From contig NZ_CP160328.2 in assembly GCF_040741455.2 (NCBI RefSeq), positions 992,001-1,056,000 of the forward strand: DNA of 64,000 nucleotides, written 5' to 3'. A model generated the notes under the pieces. That model did no database searches. It had not been told where the DNA came from and worked only from the letters and a program-made list of their open reading frames with translations. Shown one piece after another: positions 9,063 through 18,373 of this stretch (the first letter of the stretch is position 1; every line of letters starts with the position of its first letter). The translations under genes were made by a program, and so were the position numbers. Source of the stretch: Snodgrassella alvi. GTDB taxonomy: Bacteria > Pseudomonadota > Gammaproteobacteria > Burkholderiales > Neisseriaceae.

Positions 9063-9413
9063 TTACTGCGGCTGACGACTGGCTTTTTCAGCCAATCCAG
9101 ACACATGCTGTCGCTGTTGTAACTCCTGTAAAACTTCTTCTACGCGAATCTGATGATAGGTCAGCAATACCATAGTATGAAACCAGACATCAGCTACTTC
9201 CTTAATCAAATGATGCTTGTCACCGTCCTTGGAAGCCATCAGCACCTCGCCTGCTTCCTCGATAACTTTCTTCAAAATTTTATCTTCACCACTTTGTAAT
9301 AACTGAGCTACATAAGAAGTCTGTGGCGAAGCCCCGCGTCTGGAATCCAGCACATCAGCTAATTCAGTTAAAATCATGGCTACATCTGCTGCAACCGGCT
9401 TAGTTGTCATCAT
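9063..9413 (-). CDS. hisE: Phosphoribosyl-ATP pyrophosphatase
   Basis: HisE hydrolyses phosphoribosyl-ATP to phosphoribosyl-AMP, step two of histidine synthesis. The 116-residue MazG-like fold shows the metal-binding pattern IEEAGEVLMASKDGDKHHLIKE and EVADVWFH. The N-terminus is MMTTKP; AGAGA lies upstream and either Met could start. HisE and HisI are separate genes here, not fused as in enterics. hisI ends 12 bases upstream. Confidence 0.96.
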   Translation of the reverse strand: MMTTKPVAADVAMILTELADVLDSRRGASPQTSYVAQLLQSGEDKILKKVIEEAGEVLMASKDGDKHHLIKEVADVWFHTMVLLTYHQIRVEEVLQELQQRQHVSGLAEKASRQPQ

Positions 9414-9425
9414 GTTCTCTTTATT

Positions 9426-9839
9426 TTATTTATGTTTCTGAGCGCACTCAGACTGGGTATATATTTCATTTTCTGATTTAATAACAGGATCGGTACTTAT
9501 CCAGTCATTATTCCGATAAATGCGGTAAAAACAGCTAGCATGTCCGGTGTGGCAGGCAATACCACCCTGCTGTTCAACCAGCAAAACTAGCGCGTCACCG
9601 TCACAATCCAAACGCAGCTCATATACCTTTTGCGTATGCCCAGACTCTTCACCTTTCATCCACTGCCTCTGTCGTGAGCGGCTGTAATAATGTGCAAAAC
9701 CAGTAGCAACAGTCTGTCTCAACGCTTCGGCATTCATCCATGCCACCATCAGCACGCGCAAAGTGCGCCTGTCCTGAACCACAGCGCAGACCAATCCTTT
9801 ATCATTCCACTTTACCGCATCCAAAAGCGTATTGATCAC
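9426..9839 (-). CDS. hisI: Phosphoribosyl-AMP cyclohydrolase
   Basis: HisI opens the adenine ring of phosphoribosyl-AMP (step three of histidine synthesis) using zinc. The 137-residue product has [21 protein letters not shown], the metal site [14 protein letters not shown] and the Cys-rich [12 protein letters not shown]. Its length is typical of stand-alone HisI with a slightly long C-tail. It lies 49 bases after hisF and 12 before hisE in the same operon. Confidence 0.96.
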   Translation of the reverse strand: MINTLLDAVKWNDKGLVCAVVQDRRTLRVLMVAWMNAEALRQTVATGFAHYYSRSRQRQWMKGEESGHTQKVYELRLDCDGDALVLLVEQQGGIACHTGHASCFYRIYRNNDWISTDPVIKSENEIYTQSECAQKHK

Positions 9840-9888
9840 AACTATTGTCCTTATTTTCTAACAGACATTCAACCTATATATAGACAAA

Positions 9889-10656
9889 TTAAATACGCAT
9901 TTCAATACCAGCCTGCTGCATGGCTAATTTAGCGTCATGAATCCGTACTTCACCAAAATGAAAAATGCTTGCTGCAAGTACCGCATCAGCATACCCCATC
10001 TGCACACCTTCAATCAGATGCTCAATATTGCCAACACCGCCCGAAGCGATTACTGGCACACTGACAGCATTACTTACCGATTGGGTAAGTGGTATATTGA
10101 AACCAGCTTTAGTTCCATCTCTATCCATGCTGGTTAGCAAAATTTCCCCTGCTCCACGCATGGCCATATTTTTCGCCCATTCCACTGCATCAAGTCCCGT
10201 TTGACGCCTGCCACCATGGGTAAAAACTTCCCAGCGTGAATTTTCAGCATCCACTGCTTTAGCATCCAGGGCCACAACAATTGCCTGATTGCCAAAAAAA
10301 GCACTGGCCTCATTAACAAGGTCTGGATTGCTGACAGCGGCTGTGTTAATTGAAACCTTATCTGCACCGGCATTCAGAAGGCGGCGGATATCTTCAACAC
10401 TGCGCACACCACCTCCTACAGTCAGCGGAATAAATACCTTACTAGCTACCGCTTCGATAACATGCAAAATCGTATCGCGATTATCTGAGCTAGCAGTGAT
10501 ATCAAGAAAAGTAAGTTCATCCGCCCCCTCATCATTATAGCGCTGGGCAATTTCCACTGGATTACCGGCATCGCGCAGGGAGATAAAATTAATCCCTTTC
10601 ACAACACGCCCATTGTCCACATCCAGACACGGAATAATGCGTTTGGCTAAAGCCAT
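9889..10656 (-). CDS. hisF: Imidazole glycerol phosphate synthase, cyclase subunit
   Basis: The 255-residue TIM barrel takes ammonia from HisH and converts PRFAR to imidazole glycerol phosphate and AICAR. The catalytic Asp residues are visible in [14 protein letters not shown] (Asp11) and [10 protein letters not shown], and the phosphate loops are [32 protein letters not shown] and VIASGGVGN. Full length. It lies directly downstream of a small membrane-protein gene that separates it from hisA. Confidence 0.98.
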   Translation of the reverse strand: MALAKRIIPCLDVDNGRVVKGINFISLRDAGNPVEIAQRYNDEGADELTFLDITASSDNRDTILHVIEAVASKVFIPLTVGGGVRSVEDIRRLLNAGADKVSINTAAVSNPDLVNEASAFFGNQAIVVALDAKAVDAENSRWEVFTHGGRRQTGLDAVEWAKNMAMRGAGEILLTSMDRDGTKAGFNIPLTQSVSNAVSVPVIASGGVGNIEHLIEGVQMGYADAVLAASIFHFGEVRIHDAKLAMQQAGIEMRI

Positions 10657-10689
10657 AATGCCATCTTTCTCAGCTAAACTATATGGTAA

Positions 10690-11016
10690 TTATTTTATCC
10701 AGTGCTCAACCAGAGCAGGAATATTTAATTGTAAATAGTAATAGATAACGCCGACTACAATCGAATAAATAAGCGCACTGATGGTACCCAGTGCAACAAT
10801 ATCAAACAGCCAAATTGCGATAAAGACAAAAAACCATTGCACAATCCAGCCTAAAAGCCATGCACTATTCACATCCGGCCATGCATGTTGCATAATACAG
10901 TTAATCCCTATCATCGCAATGATATAAATGCTGGTTTCAAAAAAAATCTGCCTTGACCGATTCATGCTAAGAACCAACCACAATGCCAAAATCAGGGAAC
11001 TTAATATATTAATCAT
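10690..11016 (-). CDS. Hypothetical small membrane protein inside the his operon
   Basis: I do not recognise this 108-residue protein. It is almost wholly hydrophobic, with three to four predicted TM segments (about 1-17, 28-48, 53-72, 77-98) and a Lys at the C-terminus. It lies in the same orientation as, and 34 bases before, hisF, with 148 bases separating it from hisA upstream, so it is probably co-transcribed with the histidine genes. Base composition is more AT-rich than its neighbours. No enzymatic motif is seen. Confidence 0.6.
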   Translation of the reverse strand: MINILSSLILALWLVLSMNRSRQIFFETSIYIIAMIGINCIMQHAWPDVNSAWLLGWIVQWFFVFIAIWLFDIVALGTISALIYSIVVGVIYYYLQLNIPALVEHWIK

Positions 11017-11164
11017 TACTCGGTCTCCATAAGTACTGTAAGGTTATTGTTAAATAAAATATTCAGCTTATCTATCACCTAGCAACTCTGATCAAAATAT
11101 ACAGATACTTTACAGCTACAGCATAAAACTGAATGCAGATATTTTGATGCACATAAAATGAGAA

Positions 11165-11905
11165 CTAGTGTTCGTACTGATCCGCTATTTTCTGTGCTGT
11201 TGCCAAATCGAGCGTACCTTCATAAATAGCACGCCCAACAATGGCTCCGGCAATGCCATCCTTTGCGACAGCACACAGGGCTTCCACATCCGCCAAATCA
11301 GTTACCCCACCAGAAGCAATAATGGGTATAGATGTCTGTTGAGCCAATTTGACTGTGGCATCAATGTTGACCCCGCTCATCATGCCATCACGGCCGATAT
11401 CCGTATAAATAATACTATTTACACCATCATCAGCAAAACGTTTGGCCAGCTCTGTTACCTGAAAATCTGTTATCTTCGCCCAGCCGTCTGTTGCCACCAT
11501 CCCATTTTTTGCATCAATTCCAACAATAATTTGCCCGGGAAAGGCAGCACAAGCCTGACGCACAAATTGCGGGTTGTTTACCGCAGCAGTACCAATAATG
11601 ACGTAGCTCAAACCCAGCTGCAAATAGCGTTCTATTGTATGCAAATCACGAATTCCACCTCCAAGCTGCACCGGCACATTATCTGCCACCTGTTTCAGTA
11701 TATCTTTGATTGCGGTCATGTTTTCTGGTTTTCCGGCAAACGCCCCATCCAAATCCACCAGATGCAAGCGGCGAGCTCCTTGGGCACACCAGCTCAAAGC
11801 CATCTGTGCAGGATCATCAGAAAATACGGTGGCCCGCTCCATCAGGCCTTGTTGTAAGCGCACACACTGTCCGCCCTTTAAATCAATTGCAGGAATCAAT
11901 AACAT
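11165..11905 (-). CDS. hisA: Phosphoribosylformimino-AICAR ribotide isomerase
   Basis: HisA performs the Amadori isomerisation of ProFAR to PRFAR. The TIM barrel has catalytic Asp8 ([17 protein letters not shown]) and the second Asp in [14 protein letters not shown], with phosphate-binding VQLGGGIRD and IIASGGVTD. The ATG at 11905 gives 246 residues, the usual length. The frame extends 21 codons further and would overlap hisH, but that extension has no family similarity. Confidence 0.97.
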   Translation of the reverse strand: MLLIPAIDLKGGQCVRLQQGLMERATVFSDDPAQMALSWCAQGARRLHLVDLDGAFAGKPENMTAIKDILKQVADNVPVQLGGGIRDLHTIERYLQLGLSYVIIGTAAVNNPQFVRQACAAFPGQIIVGIDAKNGMVATDGWAKITDFQVTELAKRFADDGVNSIIYTDIGRDGMMSGVNIDATVKLAQQTSIPIIASGGVTDLADVEALCAVAKDGIAGAIVGRAIYEGTLDLATAQKIADQYEH

Positions 11906-11954
11906 ATTAAATTCACATAATCTAGACGAGTTGAAAACAGATACTTTAAGGACA

Positions 11955-12602
11955 CTACTGCGTACCATCCCACTTTAAAAAATTACCTAGCAACTGCAAA
12001 CCCGCCACATGGCTTTTCTCTGTATGAAACTGTGTGGCAAATACATTATCTCTGCCCACGATACAGGCAAAATCTTCACCATAATCTGACATACCCAATA
12101 CCAGAGATGATTCCTGCGGCGCCAAATAATAGCTATGTACAAAATAAAACCATTCATTCTGCGATATACCGGCAAATAAAGGGTGCTGCTGAGTCTGATG
12201 AACACGGTTCCAGCCCATATGCGGTATTTTCAGCGGCCGATTATTCACAGCTACAATGGATTGAAACCGCTTAACACAACCAGGAAACCAGCCCAAGCCG
12301 GATGTATTACCTTCTTCGCTGTGTTCAAACAGTAGCTGCGCACCAACACAGATACCGAAAAACGGTTTACGCTGCAATCCATCCATTAATGCTTCTGCCA
12401 AACCGCTTTTCAGCAAAGCTGCCATACAATCTGGCATGGCACCCTGTCCGGGAAAAATTATTTTGTCTGCTGCATAAACCTCATCCGGTTCAGACGTCAG
12501 CATAATTTCAGCCTTAATCTGCTGTAACTGACCAGCCGCCTGAACTGATTTCAGCACCGAATGCAGATTACCCATACCATAATTGACAATAGCTACTTTC
12601 AT
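11955..12602 (-). CDS. hisH: Imidazole glycerol phosphate synthase, glutaminase subunit
   Basis: HisH is a class I glutamine amidotransferase that feeds ammonia to HisF. The nucleophile elbow [12 protein letters not shown] (Cys) and the His-Glu pair in [13 protein letters not shown] are visible, as is the oxyanion PGQGAMPD loop. The ATG at 12602 ([12 protein letters not shown]) fits the family and gives 215 residues; the frame runs 34 codons further upstream through the hairpin at 12670-12699 and is not supported. First gene of the his-tat run. Confidence 0.97.
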   Translation of the reverse strand: MKVAIVNYGMGNLHSVLKSVQAAGQLQQIKAEIMLTSEPDEVYAADKIIFPGQGAMPDCMAALLKSGLAEALMDGLQRKPFFGICVGAQLLFEHSEEGNTSGLGWFPGCVKRFQSIVAVNNRPLKIPHMGWNRVHQTQQHPLFAGISQNEWFYFVHSYYLAPQESSLVLGMSDYGEDFACIVGRDNVFATQFHTEKSHVAGLQLLGNFLKWDGTQ

Positions 12603-12669
12603 TTTCACATCTTTATCAGAATTTACTGTATTAACTTTAAGCAAGGTAATCCGGAATTTGGTTAAAAAT

Positions 12670-12699
12670 AACGGGCTGTATGCAAATAAACAGCCCGTT
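12670..12699 (-). terminator. Terminator between the ABC-like gene and hisH
   Basis: A perfect 10-bp stem (12670-12679 with 12690-12699) is followed on the minus strand by ATTTTTAAC. It ends the transcript of the gene at 12750-13457 and isolates the his operon. Confidence 0.75.
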
Positions 12700-12749
12700 A
12701 TCATACCTTAAACCAAGTTAACTGAAAATCTGAAACCAAACCATTCTCA

Positions 12750-13457
12750 TTATACGTAGCTAAAATTCCAAAGTGGAAAGAAACCACTTTCTTCCTTTAG
12801 CATCTCCATAGGTTCGGCTTCCACATTACTTTCTACATTATTATCTTGTCGACAAGCCAATTCTTTCACATCCAGCTCACTGGCTAAAACCAGTCCATCC
12901 ATCAGCAATGCTTTCATCACTGTCTGCAAATCAACATCCCTGTCTGCTTCAGCATGCTGCTGCATCGCTTTATTCAACAAAATGACTTGTGGCCGCACAC
13001 ATAAACTGCGCGCCACCGCTACTAGAAACTGTTCACCAGCGGATAAATCTGCCGGAAATTTCAATGCCTGACGATATAAACCCACCTGAGACAGATAATT
13101 TAATGCTTTACTATGCGCTTCTAAACGATCCAGATGCAATACTTTCATTTGCATCAATGTCAGATTATCGACCACATTCAAATGCGGAAACAGATCAGCA
13201 TGTTGCCACACTCTCACTATCTTAGTTATAGCATCATGAGACTGATCAGTTTGCAAATCGACCTGCATTAATTTGTCTAAATAATATTCAGATTCAAAAT
13301 CAGGCTGAAAACTAGCCTGAGTTTCATACTTCATATTCTCAGCATCGTTGTGCTGCCAATATTGGATAGGCCTTACATCAATTACCATTACATCATCATT
13401 CATTTGTCTACCTTGCTCTAAATCAAGGTCATTACATATTCCAATCAGCTTATCCAT
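12750..13457 (-). CDS. Degenerate amino-acid ABC transporter ATPase-like protein
   Basis: The 235-residue product aligns by eye with the second half of GlnQ-type polar amino-acid ABC ATPases. The Q-loop region is VWQHADLFPHLNVVDNLTLM, the helical part follows, and a changed signature LSAGEQFLVAVARSL replaces LSGGQQQRVAIARAL. Walker A is absent, and the Walker B segment reads VILLNKAM instead of the usual LLFDEP, so it cannot be a normal ATPase. I place the start at ATG 13457 (MDKLIGICN), with AGG upstream; the frame continues 32 codons upstream through a hydrophobic stretch and could give a membrane anchor. No permease or binding protein is adjacent. Confidence 0.65.
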   Translation of the reverse strand: MDKLIGICNDLDLEQGRQMNDDVMVIDVRPIQYWQHNDAENMKYETQASFQPDFESEYYLDKLMQVDLQTDQSHDAITKIVRVWQHADLFPHLNVVDNLTLMQMKVLHLDRLEAHSKALNYLSQVGLYRQALKFPADLSAGEQFLVAVARSLCVRPQVILLNKAMQQHAEADRDVDLQTVMKALLMDGLVLASELDVKELACRQDNNVESNVEAEPMEMLKEESGFFPLWNFSYV

Positions 13458-13750
13458 ATCCGAACCTGTCAGACTGGCAATAAAAAAAATTACTAAAACA
13501 ACCATCAGACCCGACAGATACACACTATCACAAAAAAACAAAAAAATACACAAATAAAAGAATATTCATAAATGTTAATTATAAAAAATTTTATTTGCAC
13601 AACAAATTGAATAAAAACATTATTATACTTATAACGATGTTTACAATAACACCTTATCTGTTCTTTCAAAGCAATAAATCACATAAGCAGGATTAAAAAA
13701 TAATCCGCTAATGTACACTCATTAACGGATTATTGAAATCAAACTAATAT

Positions 13751-14344
13751 TTATGCAGTCAAAGTACCCTTAGTAGAAGGCATTACTCCAGCCATACGCT
13801 CATCCGCAGCTACAGCCATACGCAGAGCACGACCAAACGCTTTGAAAATTGTTTCAGCCTGATGATGCGCATTCACACCACGCAAATTATCAATATGCAG
13901 CGTGATCATTGCATGATTGACCAGTCCATGAAAAAATTCACTAAACAAATCAACATCAAAGCGTCCAATTAACGCACGGGTAAATTTAACGTTATACACC
14001 AGTCCCGGTCGTCCCGATAAATCAACCACGACACGGCTTAGCGATTCATCCAGCGGCACATAACTGTATCCATAGCGGGCAATTCCACATTTATCGCCTA
14101 ACGCCTGCTTCAGTGCCTGCCCCAGAGCAATACCAATATCTTCAACAGTATGATGGTCATCAATGTGCACATCACCGCGACAGCGGATATCCAAATCAAT
14201 TAAACCATGACGGGCAATCTGATCAAGCATATGCTCCAGAAAAGGCACTCCCGTATCAAACCTGCCTACACCAGTACCATCAAGATTTAAACTTATCTGA
14301 ATTTTCGTTTCACTGGTATTCCGTGTAATCTTCGCAGTTCGCAT
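13751..14344 (-). CDS. hisB: Imidazoleglycerol-phosphate dehydratase
   Basis: HisB removes water from imidazole glycerol phosphate using two manganese ions. The stand-alone form (197 residues) shows the metal motifs [33 protein letters not shown] and [14 protein letters not shown]. The ATG at 14344 has GGA at eight bases; the upstream ATGs would destroy that box. There is no fused histidinol-phosphatase domain, unlike E. coli. It is separate from the main his operon, with the ABC-like gene in between. Confidence 0.97.
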   Translation of the reverse strand: MRTAKITRNTSETKIQISLNLDGTGVGRFDTGVPFLEHMLDQIARHGLIDLDIRCRGDVHIDDHHTVEDIGIALGQALKQALGDKCGIARYGYSYVPLDESLSRVVVDLSGRPGLVYNVKFTRALIGRFDVDLFSEFFHGLVNHAMITLHIDNLRGVNAHHQAETIFKAFGRALRMAVAADERMAGVMPSTKGTLTA

Positions 14345-14585
14345 GCAATTTTCCATCCGCAGAATCATTGATAAGCTTGCGGGCGTATATTGCCAGCAGC
14401 ATCCCTCTATTTACCGCCACAATCTATACCAAGTCCTGCCCGCAGGCAAGGCCAATCAGCCATTTTTAAATAGCCAATCAACAATTCAGCCCCTGTAACA
14501 GCAAATATTATTATCATCAAGTCACCCTTGCTTTCGACCAGCTTGACTACATATTAAAAATTGTTCAATTGCATTAAGTCTAACC

Positions 14586-15548
14586 ATGAGTCAAACCAGC
14601 CATTACCAGCTCGAACCCATAGATAACACTGCCTTGCAACGCCTGTGTGGCGTTCTGGATCAACATATTGCCAGTCTGGGCAAAGCACTGAATCTGGAAA
14701 TTACCCGCCGCTTTGACCATTTCACTTTAACCGGCACTCAAATCACACAAGGAATCAACGCATTGGAGAGTCTAGCCACGATTGCACGCCAACGCGACCT
14801 AAATGACAGCGATATCCAGCTGGCTGCTGTAGAGGCCAAAACCACCACCCACCCTGAAACCAATCATCAAGAACCCAAAACTTGGACCCTGCGTACTCGC
14901 CGCGGTAACATTGGCGGCCGTACCCCGCGGCAGAACGGCTACATACAGGCCTTATTAAAACACGATGTAGTATTTGGATTAGGTCCTGCAGGTACCGGTA
15001 AAACCTATCTGGCAGTAGCAGCAGCTGTCGATGCCATCGAAAAACATCAAGTAGAACGAATTGTACTGGTACGGCCTGCCGTAGAAGCAGGTGAAAAGCT
15101 CGGTTTTCTGCCCGGTGATCTGACACAGAAAGTCGATCCCTATCTGCGCCCCTTATATGATGCTCTTTACGACCTGATGGGCTTTGACCGCGTCACTAAA
15201 CTACTTGAAAAAGGCTTGATTGAAATTGCTCCTCTCGCTTATATGCGCGGGCGTACACTAAACGGAGCTTACATCATTCTGGACGAAGCACAAAACACCA
15301 CACCGGAACAGATGAAAATGTTTCTTACCCGTATTGGATTTGGTGCCAAGGCTGCTATAACCGGTGATACCAGCCAAATTGATTTACCTAAAAATATCAA
15401 AAGCGGCCTGAAAGATGCCCGTGAAAAGCTCAGCAATATTGACGGCATCTATTTTCATGTATTCACCAGTGAAGATGTTGTACGCCATCCATTGGTACAG
15501 AAAATTGTCGATGCCTACGAAGCCGCTGCGGAAAACGAACTCCGATAA
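14586..15548 (+). CDS. ybeZ: PhoH-like ATPase (YbeZ/PhoL)
   Basis: The 320-residue product has an N-terminal KH-like segment (about 1-75) and a PhoH P-loop ATPase domain. Walker A is GPAGTGKT at 133-140 and Walker B is YIILDEAQN, with [16 protein letters not shown] and [10 protein letters not shown] between and after. YbeZ acts with the RNase YbeY in ribosome and RNA quality control. ybeY normally follows immediately; here the next gene, nine bases on, is a short-chain dehydrogenase. Confidence 0.92.
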   Translation: MSQTSHYQLEPIDNTALQRLCGVLDQHIASLGKALNLEITRRFDHFTLTGTQITQGINALESLATIARQRDLNDSDIQLAAVEAKTTTHPETNHQEPKTWTLRTRRGNIGGRTPRQNGYIQALLKHDVVFGLGPAGTGKTYLAVAAAVDAIEKHQVERIVLVRPAVEAGEKLGFLPGDLTQKVDPYLRPLYDALYDLMGFDRVTKLLEKGLIEIAPLAYMRGRTLNGAYIILDEAQNTTPEQMKMFLTRIGFGAKAAITGDTSQIDLPKNIKSGLKDAREKLSNIDGIYFHVFTSEDVVRHPLVQKIVDAYEAAAENELR

Positions 15549-15557
15549 GGTCATCAC

Positions 15558-16397
15558 ATGCAAAAAAACATTCTGATTACCGGCTGCTCCAGCGGCATTG
15601 GCTACGCCACCGCCAAATTATTACGCCAAGACAACTGGCGAGTTTATACCAGTTGCCGCAGCGCTGAAGATGTTGCACGTTTACGTGCAGAAGGTTTTCA
15701 CTGCCTCCAGCTGGATATTACCAGCGATGAACAAATACAAACCGCTTTTGATACAGTACTGAGTGAATTCGGACATCTGGATGCGCTATTCTGCAATGCC
15801 GGCTACGGACAAACTGGTGCCGCTGAGGACATCAGCCGCACAGCTTTGCATGAACAGTTTAATACCAATGTATTCGGTACATGGCAATGCATCAATGTTG
15901 CCATGAAAATATTTCGGCGTCAGCAATACGGCCGTATACTGGTTAATTCCAGCATACTTGGATATGCAGCTATGCCGTGGCGTAGTGCCTACAACAGCTC
16001 AAAATTTGCACTGGAAGGACTATGCGATACTCTACGCTTGGAAACCCATGCGAGCGGTATTTATATCAGTCTTCTCGAACCCGGACCTATAGCCACACGT
16101 TTTCGACCCAATGCGCTGGTTAAATTCAAACAGTACATTGATGTAGAGAACAGCGTTCATCGTGCTGCCTATCAGGCTCAACTCAACCGCTTGCAAGCTA
16201 CAAGCAGCGTCGCTCCCTTTACATTAACGGCGGAGCAATGTGCCAGCGTTTGTGCGCGCGCCCTGAATGCCCACAAACCTAAAGCTCGCTATCCGGTTAC
16301 CGTACCGGCACATCTTTTCTGGTATTTAAAAAAAATTTTTCCTATCACGTGGCTGGACTGGCTTTGTCGTAAAGCCGTCAGTAAACAGGGGAAGTAA
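15558..16397 (+). CDS. Short-chain dehydrogenase/reductase
   Basis: This classical SDR has 279 residues. The NAD(P)-binding motif is TGCSSGIG near the N-terminus, then CNAGYG, catalytic Ser in LVNSSILG and YNSSK for the Tyr-Lys pair, then LEPGPIATRF. The Arg/Ser-rich segment CRSAEDVARL after strand 2 suggests NADP. The C-terminal extension (LFWYLKKIFPITWLDWL) is hydrophobic and may touch the membrane, as in YbbO-like aldehyde reductases. Substrate unknown. It starts nine bases after ybeZ and is probably translated from the same mRNA. Confidence 0.85.
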   Translation: MQKNILITGCSSGIGYATAKLLRQDNWRVYTSCRSAEDVARLRAEGFHCLQLDITSDEQIQTAFDTVLSEFGHLDALFCNAGYGQTGAAEDISRTALHEQFNTNVFGTWQCINVAMKIFRRQQYGRILVNSSILGYAAMPWRSAYNSSKFALEGLCDTLRLETHASGIYISLLEPGPIATRFRPNALVKFKQYIDVENSVHRAAYQAQLNRLQATSSVAPFTLTAEQCASVCARALNAHKPKARYPVTVPAHLFWYLKKIFPITWLDWLCRKAVSKQGK

Positions 16398-16457
16398 CAG
16401 CTCTTCAATCTGCCTGAAACAGGCCATACCAAAAATTCAGAACAACACAATAGTACG

Positions 16458-17078
16458 ATGACAGAACCAGCTACAACGCCAACATTATCCCGTAAAGGCC
16501 GTAATACCAAAATTGCGCTTATCCGCAGCGGCGTAGAAGCCATGACCACATACGGCTACAACAGTGCAAATATTGAAAGCATACTTAAAAAAGTAGGCGT
16601 CCCCAAAGGCTCTTTTTATTATTATTTCAAAAGCAAAGAAGAATTTGGCTATGCCATACTCAATTACTATAATAGTTTTTTTACCAAAAAACTACAACAG
16701 CACTTACTCAACGAAAACATTTCTTCTGCACTAGCCAGAATCAAGGCATTCTGTACAGATGCCAGAAACAGCATGTCTGAATACCATTTCAACCGCGGCT
16801 GCCTAGTTGGTGAGCTAATGCAGGACGAATGCTTGCTTCCGCCGGATTACCCCGCTTTACTCAGCAATATTTTACACAACTGGCAGCACCTCATCGCCAG
16901 CTGCTTACGGTTGGCCCAGCAGCAACATGAAATAAACCAGCAAACAGACTGCAACCAACTGGCGTGTTTCTTTTGGCTGGGTTGGGAAGGAGCAGTCAGC
17001 CGAGCCAAACTGCTGAAAAATGCCAAACCACTAGACACATTTACCCAACAGTTTTTCAATTTAATCAAATCCGCCTAA
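16458..17078 (+). CDS. acuR: TetR-family regulator, AcuR/NemR-like
   Basis: The 206-residue product has an N-terminal TetR helix-turn-helix (about 18-62; NIESILKKVGVPKGSFYYYFKSKEEFG) and an all-helical ligand domain. The conserved block FNRGCLVGELMQDE contains a Cys (CLVG) like the AcuR/NemR group, which sense acrylate or reactive electrophiles. It sits immediately upstream of an AcuI-like reductase, with a TetR-type palindrome between them, so it most likely represses that gene. It is separated from the SDR by 60 bases. Confidence 0.82.
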   Translation: MTEPATTPTLSRKGRNTKIALIRSGVEAMTTYGYNSANIESILKKVGVPKGSFYYYFKSKEEFGYAILNYYNSFFTKKLQQHLLNENISSALARIKAFCTDARNSMSEYHFNRGCLVGELMQDECLLPPDYPALLSNILHNWQHLIASCLRLAQQQHEINQQTDCNQLACFFWLGWEGAVSRAKLLKNAKPLDTFTQQFFNLIKSA

Positions 17079-17154
17079 CGCACCCCAGCTGCCAGCCACA
17101 TTAGCTACTTCAACACGTCTTTTTCGCTTTAACCAAACCAACCGCATTGACCAA

Positions 17155-17204
17155 TTGCTCATTACTGACAACCAGCCTATAATCAAAATTAGACCATCCG
17201 TCTA
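17155..17204 (+). promoter_or_regulatory. Promoter and operator of the acuI-like gene
   Basis: TTGCTC (17155-17160), 17 bases and TATAAT (17178-17183) form a good sigma-70 promoter. The inverted repeat TAGAC-N5-GTCTA (17190-17204) lies on the expected start site, where a TetR-family repressor would block transcription. The upstream TTGACC at 17147 is spaced too far from the -10. Confidence 0.7.
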
Positions 17205-17229
17205 GTTACCCCCTAAAAGGCATAATGTC

Positions 17230-18222
17230 ATGTTATCCAAGGCCATATTCTTAGAAAAAACTGAAAACGATTTTTCCTGTAGCATCCAACAAATCAGAGA
17301 AGAAAATCTGCTACAACAAACAGGCGATACCCTGATACAAATTCAGTTTTCTAGTCTGAACTATAAAGATGCTCTGGCCATCACTAATAGCGGCCCCATA
17401 GTAAGGCAATGGCCGATGGTACCCGGCATAGACGGTGCCGGTACCATTATTCGCAGCAGCAGCGAGCACTTTAAAGCTGGAGATCGCGTCATCTTAAACG
17501 GCTGGGGCTGTGGCGAAACCCATTGGGGCTGTCTGAGTCAGTATGCCTATCTTAAATCAGACTGGCTTATCCCCTTACCAGCCGGCTTAAGCACCCAGCA
17601 AGCCATGATGATCGGTACGGCCGGATATACAGCCGCCCTTTGTGTTCAACGCATCATCAAACATGGCATTACTCCAGAACATGGCAACATTCTTATTACT
17701 GGCGCCACAGGAGGTGTCGGTTCCGTTGCCATTATGTTACTGGCTCAATTAGGCTATACCCTCACCGCTGCTACCAGCAAAATCAGTAACACCGATTACC
17801 TACAACAATTAGGCGTACACCACTTCATTGACAGTAAAACACTGGCCAGTGCAGAAAAACCATTACAAAAACAACAATGGGCAGCTGCTATAGATGTACT
17901 CGGTTCACACAGCTTGGCTAACATCTGTGCCCAGACTCAATATGGCGGTATCGTAACCGCATGCGGTCTGGCTCAGGGCATGGATTTACCGGCCACAGTA
18001 GCCCCTTTCATACTTAGAGGCATTACTCTAGCCGGTATCGACAGCGTTATGGCACCTTACTCTCAACGCATAGCAGCATGGGATTTTCTGGCCAAACATC
18101 TGAATACACAGCAACTACAGCACATTGCCCACACTATCAGCCTGAATGAGTGCCCTGAAACCGCTCAAGACATCATTAAAGGCAAAATCAGAGGTCGGTT
18201 TATCGTTGATGTAAACCTCTAA
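17230..18222 (+). CDS. acuI: Acrylyl-CoA reductase (NADPH), AcuI/YhdH type
   Basis: This medium-chain (zinc-less) oxidoreductase has 330 residues. The N-terminal GroES-like domain carries SSLNYKDALAITNSGPIVRQWPMVPGIDGAG split by loops as in YhdH, and the Rossmann part has ITGATGGVGSVAIMLLAQLGY followed by the Ser-Lys (TSKISN) that favours NADPH. AcuI reduces acryloyl-CoA to propanoyl-CoA and protects against this electrophile. The operator just upstream and the adjacent acuR support induction by acrylate-like compounds. Confidence 0.9.
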   Translation: MLSKAIFLEKTENDFSCSIQQIREENLLQQTGDTLIQIQFSSLNYKDALAITNSGPIVRQWPMVPGIDGAGTIIRSSSEHFKAGDRVILNGWGCGETHWGCLSQYAYLKSDWLIPLPAGLSTQQAMMIGTAGYTAALCVQRIIKHGITPEHGNILITGATGGVGSVAIMLLAQLGYTLTAATSKISNTDYLQQLGVHHFIDSKTLASAEKPLQKQQWAAAIDVLGSHSLANICAQTQYGGIVTACGLAQGMDLPATVAPFILRGITLAGIDSVMAPYSQRIAAWDFLAKHLNTQQLQHIAHTISLNECPETAQDIIKGKIRGRFIVDVNL

Positions 18223-18373
18223 CCAGACAAAACCAGCCCGCTGCTCGTAACTGGATCTAGACCAAAATCCAGCCGCACCGATATCCGGAGAAAAAAACCA
18301 TTTTGCGTAAGGCAATGCTAAAATAACCACAATCAACCGATAACATACACACCCAACACACCATTCCTTATCA

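Noticed and set aside
16412-16424. GCCTG/CAGGC hairpin between the SDR and acuR
   Set aside because: Only five base pairs and no T-run; too weak for a terminator, though it resembles a decayed uptake sequence.
17147-17152. TTGACC as -35 of the acuI promoter
   Set aside because: The spacing to TATAAT is 25 bases; TTGCTC at 17155 gives 17 and is preferred.
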